Of a stretch of DNA of 64,000 nt, positions 56,384 through 64,000 are shown piece by piece; position 1 is the first letter of the stretch; the number at the start of each line of letters is the position of its first letter. The position numbers and the translations under genes were made by a program. The stretch comes from Geomonas sp. Red32 (GTDB lineage: Bacteria; Desulfobacterota; Desulfuromonadia; Geobacterales; Geobacteraceae): positions 620,001 through 684,000 of the forward strand of contig NZ_JAKLOY010000001.1 in assembly GCF_023652955.1 (NCBI RefSeq), given 5' to 3'. The notes beneath the pieces are model-generated. The model made no database searches. It was not told the DNA's origin and was given only the letters and a program-made list of their open reading frames with translations.

Positions 56384-56863
56384 TTGCGGGATCTACAGGT
56401 AGTGACCAGACTCTTTGCCGTCCTTATCTTTACCACGGTCCTTTCCGGCTGTTCCATTTACTATGCGGCAACCGCGCCCGCACCGGTCCAGCTCCAGAAC
56501 GTCCGGGTCGGCGCCCACCGCGATAGCGTGGTCGGCACCCTCGGCGTACCGGTGGTGACCGAGAAACGCAACAGCGACCGGGTCGACGTCTACGAGTTCG
56601 TCAACGGCTCCCCTTCCGAAAGCAAGGTCCGCATCCTCGTCTACATCGCGGGAGACCTCTTCACCCTCGGCCTGACCGAACTCGCCTTCTGGCCTTTGGA
56701 GCTCGCCGCCGGGCAAGGGACCCAGGGGAGAGCCATCGTCTCCTACGGCACCGACGATCTCGCCAACGCGGTGATGCTCACCCGCAGGGACGGGGCGCCC
56801 TGGGAAACCGCGCCGCCCCGCGCCGCCAGCCCCACCGAAGCGATGGTGGTACCGAGCTACTAA
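56384..56863 (+). CDS. Lipoprotein with BamE/SmpA-like domain
   Basis: The 159-residue protein has a lipoprotein signal (LFAVLIFTTVLSGC, Cys23). The mature part (VRVGAHRDSVVGTLGVPVVTEKRNSDRVDVYEFVNG) has the layout of the SmpA/BamE-like domain, followed by a helical end with LGLTELAFWPLELA. The start is TTG 56384 with GGGGAGGATGCT upstream. It is probably anchored in the outer membrane facing the periplasm. It is convergent with the 56860-57429 gene, and the stop codons overlap. The specific role is unknown. Confidence 0.82.
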   Translation: MRDLQVVTRLFAVLIFTTVLSGCSIYYAATAPAPVQLQNVRVGAHRDSVVGTLGVPVVTEKRNSDRVDVYEFVNGSPSESKVRILVYIAGDLFTLGLTELAFWPLELAAGQGTQGRAIVSYGTDDLANAVMLTRRDGAPWETAPPRAASPTEAMVVPSY

Positions 56864-57429
56864 GGTGCCGGGGGTGACGGCGGCTGCTTCTGCGGCGGCT
56901 TGCACAGATTGCCGAGCTTCGTGAAAAGCGCGAACAGCTTTTTGGAACCTTCCCGGTTCGCCGCCCCGATCACCACCGTACTCACCTCGCGGTTGAAGGT
57001 CCCCGTCATGGGGAACTTGCCGTTAAAACTCAACACGATGAAGCTGGAATAGTCTTCGCCTTCCCGCGAGTCGTTGATGTCGAGCTTGGCAAAGTCGATG
57101 TTGTCGTATTTGTAGGTGTACTCGTTACCGACCACCGTTCCGGACACGCTGTATCTCATCACGCAGTTGTGGAACTCGATGTAACCGTAACTTTCCTCTC
57201 TGAAGGTCGAGGTGTTGCTCCCCATCAGATCGACGATCTCCCTGGTCAGCTGGTCGATGGACGGTTCGCTCGCCCCCTGGCAGGCAGCTGGCATGGCCAG
57301 CAAAAGCCAGCCGAGCGCCATCGTCAGCAATGCCGCCCCCCTTGCCCGCCCGGAGTGCCCTCCCCGCCAGACTGACGGCCGCCCCCGCCACAAGATCTTC
57401 CTACCGCTCGAACATTCAAGATATGTCAT
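56860..57429 (-). CDS. Secreted protein of unknown function
   Basis: The protein of about 189 residues has a long basic N-terminal region followed by a hydrophobic signal segment (ALLTMALGWLLLAMPAACQGA) and a mature domain of about 130 residues with beta strands (YGYIEFHNCVMRYSVSG). The tail is Pro-rich. I place the start at ATG 57429 because GGGAGG lies 9 bases upstream; TTG 57435 or ATG 57321 are possible. It overlaps the end of the hybrid kinase gene and follows it on the same strand, so it may be the last gene of that operon. No family recognised. Confidence 0.65.
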   Translation of the reverse strand: MTYLECSSGRKILWRGRPSVWRGGHSGRARGAALLTMALGWLLLAMPAACQGASEPSIDQLTREIVDLMGSNTSTFREESYGYIEFHNCVMRYSVSGTVVGNEYTYKYDNIDFAKLDINDSREGEDYSSFIVLSFNGKFPMTGTFNREVSTVVIGAANREGSKKLFALFTKLGNLCKPPQKQPPSPPAP

Positions 57430-59083
57430 GGTCAAGTACCTCCCGAACCTTAAGGGCCAGCTCCGTCGGAGTCGACGGTTTGGTGATCATCGCCGCCTCC
57501 GCCATCGCCAGGTCGCTGCAGGCATCCTGCGCATACCCGGTGATGAAGAGGATCTTGGCGTCCGTTTTGATGTTCCTGATGGCGACCGCGGCGTCGCGCC
57601 CGCTTTTCTTCGGCATGACCATGTCCATCACCACCAGGTCGATCTCGTCCTTCTTCTCGCGGAACTTCCGCACGACGTCTATACCGTCCACGGCCAGGTA
57701 CACCTTGTACCCCATCCCGGAAAGGAAGAGGTCGAGGTATTCCCGGATCGCCGCCTCGTTGTCCACGACCAGGATCGTCTCGCTCCCCCCCGGCGGGAGG
57801 GCCTGCGAAGATTCCGGGGAGGCGGCCAGCGGAACGGTTTCCACCAGGGGGAACAGTACGTGGAACACCGTCCCGCGTCCCGGCTCGCTGAGGACCCGGA
57901 TGTGCCCGTTGTGCTGCTTGACGATGCCGTAGACGATCGACAGCCCGAGCCCGGTCCCGCTGCAGCTCTCCTTGGTGGTGAAAAACGGCTCGAAGATCTG
58001 CTGGCAGGTGGCAGCGTCCATCCCGACGCCGGTGTCGGTGACCGAGAGCAGGGCATAGCGCCCCGGGGCGCCCACGCCGTGGAGACGGGTGTAGGCCTCG
58101 TCGATTTCGATTTCCGAGGTCTCGATGGAAAGGGTCCCGCCGTCGGGCATGGCGTCCCTCGCGTTGGCCGCCAGGTTCATGAGCACCTGCTCGATGTGCC
58201 CCTTGTCGGCCAGGATCATGAGCGGCTGCGAGGTGGTGGAGATGGAGAGGGTGACGTCCTCGCCGATCACCCGGCGCAGGAATACCTCCACCCCCTTCAG
58301 GGTCCGGTTGAAATCCTGGTTCTGCAGCTTGGGGGTGGTCTTTCTGCTGAAGGTGAGGAGGCTGTCGGCGAGGCTGCGCGCCCGCTCCCCCGCCGCCAGG
58401 ATTACCTCCAGCTTCTCGCGCACCCCCTCGCCGATATCCTTCGACATCCTGAGGATGCCGCCGTAGCCGAGGATGACAGTCAGAATGTTGTTGAAATCGT
58501 GGGCGATCCCGGCCGAGAAGCGGCCGACCGCCTCCATCTTCTGGGCCTGGCGCAGCTGCCCTTCCAGCCGCTGCTGTTCCTCCATCCTCTGGTGCAGCTC
58601 ACGGTTGGCCTGCTCCAGATCGGCCATCTTCTTTTCCAGCTTGCGAAAGAGCGCCTCGTTGTACTGCTTGTCGAGCCCCGCCTCGTTGCGCCCCACCGCT
58701 TCCCGGCCGTTCGGGTGCCCCGCCATGGTCTCCCGGATGCAGGCCATCAGCAGCGCGGGTTCCATCGGCTTGATCAGGAAGCGGTCGGCCCCCATCCCCA
58801 GGGCGAGCTCCTCGTCTTTCTTCCCGGTGAAGGTGGCCGTGTAGAAGATGAAGGGGATCGCCTTTAGCCGCTCGTCGGCACGCCACTCCCGGCAGAGGGC
58901 GTATCCGTCCATCACCGGCATCAGGATGTCGCTGACGACGAGATCGGGAGGAGCCTGCCGGGCGAACTCCAGTGCCTGGGCGCCGTTGACGGCGGAAGTG
59001 ACCTCGAATCCGTTCCCCTTGAGGAGCACCTCGAGTAAATAGAGGTTCTCCTCGACGTCGTCCACAATCAGTACCCGCTGCAT
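57416..59083 (-). CDS. Hybrid histidine kinase (REC-HisKA-HATPase-REC)
   Basis: The 555-residue soluble protein begins with a receiver (Asp52 in [13 protein letters not shown]). A coiled coil ([20 protein letters not shown]), NtrB-like HisKA ([17 protein letters not shown], His195) and HATPase_c ([18 protein letters not shown]) follow. A C-terminal receiver (Asp487 in [13 protein letters not shown]) ends it. Having receivers at both ends suits a phosphorelay middle component. It follows the single-domain receiver (59157) and the solute-binding-domain kinase (59523), probably in one operon. Confidence 0.92.
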   Translation of the reverse strand: MQRVLIVDDVEENLYLLEVLLKGNGFEVTSAVNGAQALEFARQAPPDLVVSDILMPVMDGYALCREWRADERLKAIPFIFYTATFTGKKDEELALGMGADRFLIKPMEPALLMACIRETMAGHPNGREAVGRNEAGLDKQYNEALFRKLEKKMADLEQANRELHQRMEEQQRLEGQLRQAQKMEAVGRFSAGIAHDFNNILTVILGYGGILRMSKDIGEGVREKLEVILAAGERARSLADSLLTFSRKTTPKLQNQDFNRTLKGVEVFLRRVIGEDVTLSISTTSQPLMILADKGHIEQVLMNLAANARDAMPDGGTLSIETSEIEIDEAYTRLHGVGAPGRYALLSVTDTGVGMDAATCQQIFEPFFTTKESCSGTGLGLSIVYGIVKQHNGHIRVLSEPGRGTVFHVLFPLVETVPLAASPESSQALPPGGSETILVVDNEAAIREYLDLFLSGMGYKVYLAVDGIDVVRKFREKKDEIDLVVMDMVMPKKSGRDAAVAIRNIKTDAKILFITGYAQDACSDLAMAEAAMITKPSTPTELALKVREVLDHDIS

Positions 59084-59156
59084 GGCATCCTCCCCGGCAC
59101 CGTTTCCCCTACCGGTCCGGCTCCGTTTCGTGACCGGCCTCCCCCATCGCCCCCGG

Positions 59157-59519
59157 CTACAGGTGCTGCTCGATCTGCTTCATGAAGGTGTCCGGGTTGA
59201 TCGGCTTTTCGATGTATCCCGAGCAGCCGGCACCGAGCGCCTTCTCGCGGTCGCCCGCCATGGCGTACGAGGTGACGGCCACGATGGGGACCCGGGCCAG
59301 CGCCGCATTGCTCCGCAGGATGCGGGCGACGGCGTAGCCGTCCATGCGCGGCAGCTGGATGTCGAGCAGGATCAGGTCGGGAGCGCTCTTCACCGCAAGA
59401 TCGATCCCCTGCGGCCCGTCGGTGGCCGAAAGAACCTGGTAGCCGTGCTTTTCCAGGATGAACTTGACGAGGTAGAGGTTCTGCTCGTTGTCCTCGATGT
59501 ACAGGATCTTCTTGGGCAT
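59157..59519 (-). CDS. Single-domain response regulator (DivK/CheY-like)
   Basis: The 120-residue protein is one receiver domain: IEDNEQN acidic pocket, phosphoacceptor Asp53 (LILLDIQLPRMDGYAVA), Thr/Ser at VTSYA and Lys at IEKPINP. It has no output domain, so it acts as a shuttle or by protein contact. It starts 3 bases after the stop of the kinase at 59523 and precedes the hybrid kinase at 57416 by 73 bases. A relay between the two kinases is likely (inference). Confidence 0.93.
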   Translation of the reverse strand: MPKKILYIEDNEQNLYLVKFILEKHGYQVLSATDGPQGIDLAVKSAPDLILLDIQLPRMDGYAVARILRSNAALARVPIVAVTSYAMAGDREKALGAGCSGYIEKPINPDTFMKQIEQHL

Positions 59520-59522
59520 CCG

Positions 59523-61277
59523 TCACGTCCTTTCAGCCGGCAAGAGGAAGCTGAACGTGCTCCCCTCTCCCTGGCGGCTTTCCACCTGTATGCTCCCCCC
59601 CATCAGCTCCACCAGCCGCTTGCTGATGGAAAGGCCGAGCCCGGTCCCCTCATACTTCCGGCTGAGCCCGGTGTCCACCTGGTGGAAAGGCTGGAAAAGC
59701 CGCTCCATCTGCTCGGGGGAGATACCGATCCCGGTATCGGTCACGCTGGTGACGCAGAAGTCCCCTTCCCTGCCGCAGCGGACCGAGATCCCCCCCTGTT
59801 CGGTGAACTTGATGGCGTTACTCAGGAGGTTCAGGAGGATCTGCTCCACCCGGCGGACGTCCGCGGTCAGCGGGGGGAGCTCCCCCACCTCCACCGAGAG
59901 CTCAAGCCCCTTCTTCTCGGCCAGCGGCCGTACCGTCTGCACCACCTTCCGGATCGATTCCTCCAGGGCAAGCGGCTCCCGGTCCACCTGCAGCTCGCCG
60001 GCCTCGATCTTGGAGATGTCGAGGATGTCGCTGATCAGGGAGAGGAGGTGCTCGGCGCTCTTACGCACCATCACGAGCTGCTTTCCCTGCTCCCCGTTGA
60101 CCGGCCCGCTCAGCCCCTGCTGCAGGATGCCGGTGAAGCCGATGATCGAGTTGAGCGGGGTGCGGAGCTCGTGGGACATGGTGGCGAGAAAGGCCGACTT
60201 CGACCGGTCCGCCGCCTCGGCGCGCTCCTTGGCGTCGGCCAGGTCCTCCAGCGTCGCCTGCAGCCGCTCGTTGGTCTCCTTGAGGGTCTGGGTCCGCTCC
60301 TCGACCCGGCGCTCCATCTCCTGGTTCACCTGCTTGAGCTCCGCCGTGCGGGCCTGCACCTGGTGCTTCAGGACGAAGCTTCCGGCGAGGCTCGCGATGA
60401 GGGCGCCTCCGAGCAGCAGGGCGGCGACCTGGAGCCAAATCGGCAGCTGGAAATGCACCTCCTCCGAGGTCCACTTCTTCATGGCCTGGTAGTAGGGAGA
60501 GTGCGGCTCCTGCTTCTCCTTGGCGAGGTGGCGGTCGATGGCCGCCAGGAGGCCGGGCGGGGCGTTTTTGGGGGCCGCGAAGAAGAAGGGGTCCGGGTCG
60601 AACATGATGGGGGTATCTTCCAGCCCCGCCTTGCGCGCGAACATGAGCCCGTAGAAGCGGTTGGTCAGCCCGGCGTCGGCCTTCCCTGCGGCCACCATGG
60701 CGAACTCGGTCTTGTAGTCCGGGACCGGGATGAGGGTGAAGTTCAGCCCGAAACTCTTGGTGATCCGGGTGAAGGTCTCCAGCTGGACGGTCTTCTCCAG
60801 GGCCGCGATCCTCTTCCCGTTGAGGTCCAGTATGGTCTGGATGCCGCTCCCCTTGCGGGCGTAGACCTGGGACCAGACCGTGAGGACCGGGATCTTGTGG
60901 AAGGCGTAGAGCCCCTCGCGCTCGGTCGTGTACGCCACGTCCGGCATCAGGTCGATCTCCCCCTTGGCGAGGCGATCCAGGCCTTGGGCCCAGGTTCCCG
61001 GGAGGTACCGCAGCGACCACCCCTCGGACCTGGCGATATCTTCGAGGATGTCGACGAAGATGCCGGACGGCTTGCCGGATTCGGAGGTGAATATCTTGGG
61101 AGGGTTTTCGTACACCCCTACCTTGACAACGCGATGGGCGGCGAGAGCGTCAGGGGCGGCGTTACCGGCAGAGATCGAAGCAAAGAGTATAACAAATACT
61201 AACAGGGATAGACGACGGAGGGGAGCGTGCCGTTGCAGAAGGGGAAGACTCTTGAAGAAGTTGGAGTCGAACAACAC
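59523..61277 (-). CDS. Sensor kinase with periplasmic solute-binding (SBP_bac_3) domain
   Basis: The 584-residue protein has a signal/anchor helix, a periplasmic amino-acid-type binding domain (about 45-265; VVKVGVYENPPKIF, then GIFVDILEDIARSEGW), and a membrane helix (about 283-305). A coiled coil, HisKA (ATMSHELRTPLNSIIGFTG, His369) and HATPase_c ([28 protein letters not shown]) follow. It resembles BvgS/EvgS-like sensors that bind small organic molecules. The start is GTG 61277, an uncertain choice since TTG 61274 follows and the RBS is weak. It heads the operon with the 59157 receiver and 57416 hybrid kinase. Confidence 0.9.
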   Translation of the reverse strand: MLFDSNFFKSLPLLQRHAPLRRLSLLVFVILFASISAGNAAPDALAAHRVVKVGVYENPPKIFTSESGKPSGIFVDILEDIARSEGWSLRYLPGTWAQGLDRLAKGEIDLMPDVAYTTEREGLYAFHKIPVLTVWSQVYARKGSGIQTILDLNGKRIAALEKTVQLETFTRITKSFGLNFTLIPVPDYKTEFAMVAAGKADAGLTNRFYGLMFARKAGLEDTPIMFDPDPFFFAAPKNAPPGLLAAIDRHLAKEKQEPHSPYYQAMKKWTSEEVHFQLPIWLQVAALLLGGALIASLAGSFVLKHQVQARTAELKQVNQEMERRVEERTQTLKETNERLQATLEDLADAKERAEAADRSKSAFLATMSHELRTPLNSIIGFTGILQQGLSGPVNGEQGKQLVMVRKSAEHLLSLISDILDISKIEAGELQVDREPLALEESIRKVVQTVRPLAEKKGLELSVEVGELPPLTADVRRVEQILLNLLSNAIKFTEQGGISVRCGREGDFCVTSVTDTGIGISPEQMERLFQPFHQVDTGLSRKYEGTGLGLSISKRLVELMGGSIQVESRQGEGSTFSFLLPAERT

Positions 61278-61611
61278 GCGGAACCTCTTTTCCGGGCGTT
61301 TGCAACCAAAGCCCAGGGTTGAGACAGTAACCAGCGATGCCGATACAGCGTCAACTACTCATTCTTAACCGTTAGTAACATGTCAAGAAGCATTTTGCGA
61401 GCAGTAATTCTACCGTACCCCTTCGCTATGTCACGAGATCCCAACTAAAGCACCAGCCGCCACTCATTATCTACCTGAATTTATTAGTCAGATTTTGCCG
61501 CATAAAAATCACTATTGCACATCAATTATCACCTATGTTATACAACTCGCCAATCTTGGGCAGCATTTGCATTTCACAGTGATATTTAATTCAGGCAGTG
61601 ACGCATCGATC
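61278..61611. other. 334-base divergent region before the tetraheme cytochrome
   Basis: AT-rich region between the binding-domain kinase (minus) and the cytochrome (plus). It holds the candidate cytochrome promoter at 61515-61543. The open frame continues upstream of 61612 but has no signal and is not taken as coding. Confidence 0.5.
61515..61543 (+). promoter_or_regulatory. Candidate promoter of the tetraheme cytochrome gene
   Basis: TTGCAC (61515-61520) and TTATAC (61538-61543) with a 17-base spacer would start transcription near 61550, about 60 bases before ATG 61612. Confidence 0.5.
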
Positions 61612-62376
61612 ATGGCAGTAACCGTACGCACAAACAGCACCCGCTTCTATCTCCGCACCATTCTCCTGGCAGCATCCATCGTCTCGAACCTCTTGCCCGG
61701 TGCCGGAGGCCCTGCCTTCGCCGGCCAGGCCCCCGGCACCGGGACGGTCGGGTCGGTGCATGACATGAACACCTTCGCTTTCGTCTTCAACGATTCGATG
61801 GGAAGGGTATGCGCCTTTTGCCATGTCCCCCACCACGCCAACTCCGAGGCGGGGACCCTTTGGGCGAAGCCGCTTGACCAGCAGGCGTCCGGCCTCCGCC
61901 CCTACACCTGGACCGCCCCGGAGAATCTCAGGATCAGCCAGGAACTGGATCCCTTGGTCGGGCCGAGCAGGCTCTGCATGACCTGCCACGACGGCGCCAT
62001 CGCCATCGACCCGCACGGCACCAAGATGCCCGCGGAAAAAACCATCTCCACCGACCTCAACATCACCCACCCGATCGGCTTCAGCTACGACGAGGCGGTG
62101 ACCGCCAGGGGGAGCAACGAGCTCGCCGACAAGAACGAACAGTACGCCACCGCGGTAACTCCCAGCGAAACTCCCGGGGTCTACAACCAGGTCACCCGGG
62201 AGGCGAAGATCCGCATCGTGGACCTGCTCTATCAGGGGGAGATCCTCACCTGCGTCAGCTGCCACGACGTCCACAACAAGAACAACGTCTCCCCCGACCC
62301 CGGCCACAACTACAACTTCCTGCTCTGGGCCAAGGAAGAAAACTCCCTCATCTGCCTGAGTTGCCACAAGAAGTAG
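61612..62376 (+). CDS. Tetraheme c-type cytochrome
   Basis: The protein of about 254 residues has a basic N-terminus and hydrophobic signal segment (TILLAASIVSNLLPGAGGPAFA) and four CxxCH heme sites (CAFCH, CMTCH, CVSCH, CLSCH). The first is followed by VPHHA, supplying extra His ligands. Paired CxxCH proteins of this type occur widely in Geobacter and carry electrons in the periplasm or to the outer membrane. The start ATG 61612 is inferred from the signal peptide; its RBS is weak. A bidirectional terminator follows at 62406. Confidence 0.9.
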   Translation: MAVTVRTNSTRFYLRTILLAASIVSNLLPGAGGPAFAGQAPGTGTVGSVHDMNTFAFVFNDSMGRVCAFCHVPHHANSEAGTLWAKPLDQQASGLRPYTWTAPENLRISQELDPLVGPSRLCMTCHDGAIAIDPHGTKMPAEKTISTDLNITHPIGFSYDEAVTARGSNELADKNEQYATAVTPSETPGVYNQVTREAKIRIVDLLYQGEILTCVSCHDVHNKNNVSPDPGHNYNFLLWAKEENSLICLSCHKK

Positions 62377-62405
62377 CCTGCACCCTTTCGGCGGCGGCAA
62401 AATAA

Positions 62406-62438
62406 AAAGGCCCGCCGGCTTTGAGCCGGTGGGCCTTT
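62406..62438. terminator. Bidirectional terminator between convergent genes
   Basis: AAAGGCCC and GGGCCTTT arms with an inner CCGGCT/AGCCGG stem and one mismatch surround TTG. T-rich sequence follows on the plus strand and the A-run before it gives T's on the minus strand. Confidence 0.85.
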
Positions 62439-62467
62439 CTTCGTTGGTTTCGTGGCGCTCTTCTGCC

Positions 62468-62980
62468 CTAATCTTCCATCAGGCTCTTCTTCTCGGCCAG
62501 GTCGATCTCCTTGATCCCCGGGAGATAGCTTTTGAGGTCGATGACGACGTGGGAGCGATCGGCATTCCAGACGGTGCCGTTCTCGAAGCGGACGGCGTCC
62601 ACCCAGACGAAGGAGGAGCCGTACTTCTTGAAGAAGGAGGCGTAGGGAGCCTCGTCGGTGAACTTGATCTTGTTCTTCTCCCCAACCTTGGCGTCTTCCA
62701 GCGAGTAGCCGACGAAGCTTCCGACCAGCTCGTTGTAGTCGTTGCACTCGACGAACCCGAACCGGGCCGACAGGACCTTCTGCTTCGAGACGTTCTGGTA
62801 TTTCACCAGGTGCCTGATCCTGGGCTTGCTGTCCTTGGTGTCGAAATCGTTTTCGTAGAGGAAAATCTCGAGAGGGGCGTCGGGCTGCAGGACCGCGACC
62901 GCCTTTTCGGCGTGGGCCAAGCCGTGACCGAAGATCACCAGCGAGAGGGAGACGACGAGGGCACGGAACACTTTGTTCAT
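62468..62980 (-). CDS. Secreted protein of unknown function
   Basis: The 170-residue protein has a signal peptide (MNKVFRALVVSLSLVIFGHGLAHA) and a mainly beta mature domain (PLEIFLYENDFDTKDSKPRIRHLVKYQNVSKQKVLSARFGFVECNDYNELVG). ATG 62980 is preceded by GGAGTCTCC; an upstream in-frame start at 63016 lacks such a site. It probably sits in the periplasm. It has a single Cys. I do not recognise the family, and neighbours give no clue. Confidence 0.72.
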   Translation of the reverse strand: MNKVFRALVVSLSLVIFGHGLAHAEKAVAVLQPDAPLEIFLYENDFDTKDSKPRIRHLVKYQNVSKQKVLSARFGFVECNDYNELVGSFVGYSLEDAKVGEKNKIKFTDEAPYASFFKKYGSSFVWVDAVRFENGTVWNADRSHVVIDLKSYLPGIKEIDLAEKKSLMED

Positions 62981-63100
62981 GGAGACTCCATCGAAAAAGT
63001 AATCATAACACGGCACGGCAACTGACTACGGCAGCCGGAACATAGAACAAATATCCGTTCCCGTCAAGGAGGGGGAGTATCTGCTCCCTGCTCATCCTTT

Positions 63101-63511
63101 CTACCCGAGGTATCTATCGATCGTTTCCTGGATCTGCGACCGGTTGAACGGTTTGCAGATATAGCCGTTCGCCCCGCAGAGCTCGACCGACATCTCTATC
63201 TGTTCCGGCTGGTTCGAGGCGGAAACCATGACGATGGGAACGGGATGCTCCACCTTCATGCGGGTCTCATGCTCGCGGATGCAGCGTACCGCCTGGTTGC
63301 CGTTCAAAAGGCCGAACATGTTTACGTCCATCAGGATCAGGTCGTAGGGCCACTTGTCCATGAGCGCGCTGGCGTGCAGGGAGATGGCTTCCTCCCCCCT
63401 TTCCGCGCAGTCCACGTGCCCCTTTCCCGAGACGAGCTGTGACAACAGGGCCCGTGCAATCTCCTGGTCATCCACCACCATGATCCGCTTTATCTTATGC
63501 GTACTGTCCAT
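63101..63511 (-). CDS. Single-domain response regulator
   Basis: The 136-residue receiver has the acidic pocket (MVVDDQEIAR), phosphoacceptor Asp62 (LILMDVNMFGLLNG), Ser at VSASN and Lys at YICKPFNRSQ. The helix after the phosphorylation site is longer than usual (NMFGLLNGNQAVRCIREHETRMKVEHP). There is no output domain. A partial chemotaxis receptor lies upstream on the same strand, so it may belong to a chemotaxis-type or relay pathway. ATG 63511 has GGAGGGAAAAT upstream. Confidence 0.9.
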   Translation of the reverse strand: MDSTHKIKRIMVVDDQEIARALLSQLVSGKGHVDCAERGEEAISLHASALMDKWPYDLILMDVNMFGLLNGNQAVRCIREHETRMKVEHPVPIVMVSASNQPEQIEMSVELCGANGYICKPFNRSQIQETIDRYLG

Positions 63512-63663
63512 TTTCCCTCCGCGCGGCTAGATTGCCCGCCTTGCCTTACCATCGGCAATCCGGCAAATAACTTGAACCGCCTCCCGCAGAAAGAGAAAAC
63601 CCGCCCGGTTACGACGGACAGCATTCCCTCCGCGAGCGGGGCCCGGGAGGGGATTCGCGGGGA

Positions 63664-64000
63664 TCAGGCGAGGCGGAACTGGCGCACGAGATCGTGGAGG
63701 TCGTTGGCCAGGCCGGCCAGCTCGCCGGCGGCGTTGGCGGACTGGTGGGCACCGCGTGAGGTACCCTGGACGATCTCGGTGATCTGCTGGATGTTGTTGG
63801 TGATCTCGCAGGTGGTGGCGGTCTGCTCCTCGGCAGCGGTAGCGATCTGGTTCACCTGGAGGGTCACGTCGCCGATCTGCTGGAGGATCGCCCTGAGCGC
63901 CTCCCCCGACCTGGCCGCCTCGGCGGTCCCCAGCTCCACTTCCCGCACTCCGGTCTCCATGGCGGCCACCGCACTCCTGGTCTCGGACTGGATGGACTTG
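63664..64000 (-). CDS. Methyl-accepting chemotaxis protein, C-terminal end (partial)
   Basis: The gene runs off the window; only the last ~112 residues are present (KSIQSETRSAVAAMETGVREVELG, then the C-terminal helix ending LVRQFRLA). This region holds C-terminal methylation helix residues (TAAEEQTATTCEITNNIQQITEIVQGTSRGA) of a chemotaxis receptor signalling domain. The C-terminus resembles that of the receptor at 14475 (MVHFRL). The sensor part and start are outside the window. Confidence 0.9.
   Translation of the reverse strand, partial: KSIQSETRSAVAAMETGVREVELGTAEAARSGEALRAILQQIGDVTLQVNQIATAAEEQTATTCEITNNIQQITEIVQGTSRGAHQSANAAGELAGLANDLHDLVRQFRLA

Noticed and set aside
61278-61611. Cyclic-dinucleotide (GEMM) riboswitch before the tetraheme cytochrome, as known in Geobacter
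   Set aside because: I looked for the conserved GEMM core and tetraloop-receptor pattern before both cytochrome genes and other leaders and did not recognise it; a covariance-model search would be decisive.

Overview
The window is GC-rich (roughly 60% or more by eye) and reads as chromosomal sequence from a Geobacter-like member of the Desulfuromonadia. This rests on gene content: many PAS/GAF/HAMP histidine kinases and CheY-type receivers, several chemotaxis receptors, c-type cytochromes, a Na+-pumping methylmalonyl-CoA decarboxylase-type operon, numerous lipoproteins and outer-membrane barrels, and intergenic inverted and 9-base tandem repeats. This is an inference; no rRNA or other taxonomic marker is present. 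I found no tRNA, rRNA, CRISPR array, insertion sequence or prophage.

Layout. 1-4.8 kb: end of a PhnD-like binding protein followed by a hybrid sensor kinase, a small secreted basic protein and an MFS transporter. 4.9-11.7 kb: a PAS kinase, a MutY-like glycosylase without an Fe-S cluster, a diguanylate cyclase, a GAF kinase with a paralogous catalytic half, and an mscL/HD-hydrolase pair. 12-21.2 kb: glyoxalase-like protein, outer-membrane barrel, small secreted protein, chemotaxis receptor, Sel1-repeat protein, REC-HD-GYP regulator, and a B12/radical SAM enzyme coupled to a TetR regulator. 21.5-26.1 kb: a 1305-residue membrane hybrid kinase and a receiver with a C4 tail. 26.1-32.8 kb: an envelope cluster with a lipoprotein, a Cys-rich secreted protein, a FGE-fold protein, a caspase-like protease and an OmpA-type lipoprotein carrying five 27-residue repeats. 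32.8-39.4 kb: an anchored coiled-coil protein, a chemotaxis receptor, an unusual cNMP/AAA+/membrane ferredoxin fusion and a small membrane protein.

39.5-43.2 kb is a five-gene biotin-dependent, sodium-translocating decarboxylase operon in which the membrane-anchor subunit appears split in two. gdhA, a DMT transporter and an acyltransferase follow. At 48.6-50.3 kb lies the most striking locus: a canonical radical SAM/SPASM maturase next to a 140-residue peptide whose last 32 residues hold ten Cys-Tyr pairs, very probably a RiPP precursor. 50.4-53.5 kb holds a small cytochrome, an HD protein and two barrels. 53.5-56.1 kb encodes a two-component system whose kinase has a Cys/His-rich cytoplasmic tail, next to a Cys/His-rich soluble protein, suggesting metal sensing. 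56.4-64 kb holds lipoproteins, a four-gene kinase/receiver operon, a tetraheme cytochrome, another receiver and the end of a chemotaxis receptor.

About seventeen genes are signalling proteins, so the window looks like a sensory region of the chromosome with accessory envelope and peptide-modification genes between. Dispersed REP-like elements occur between these modules, and one forms the 3' end of a transporter gene.
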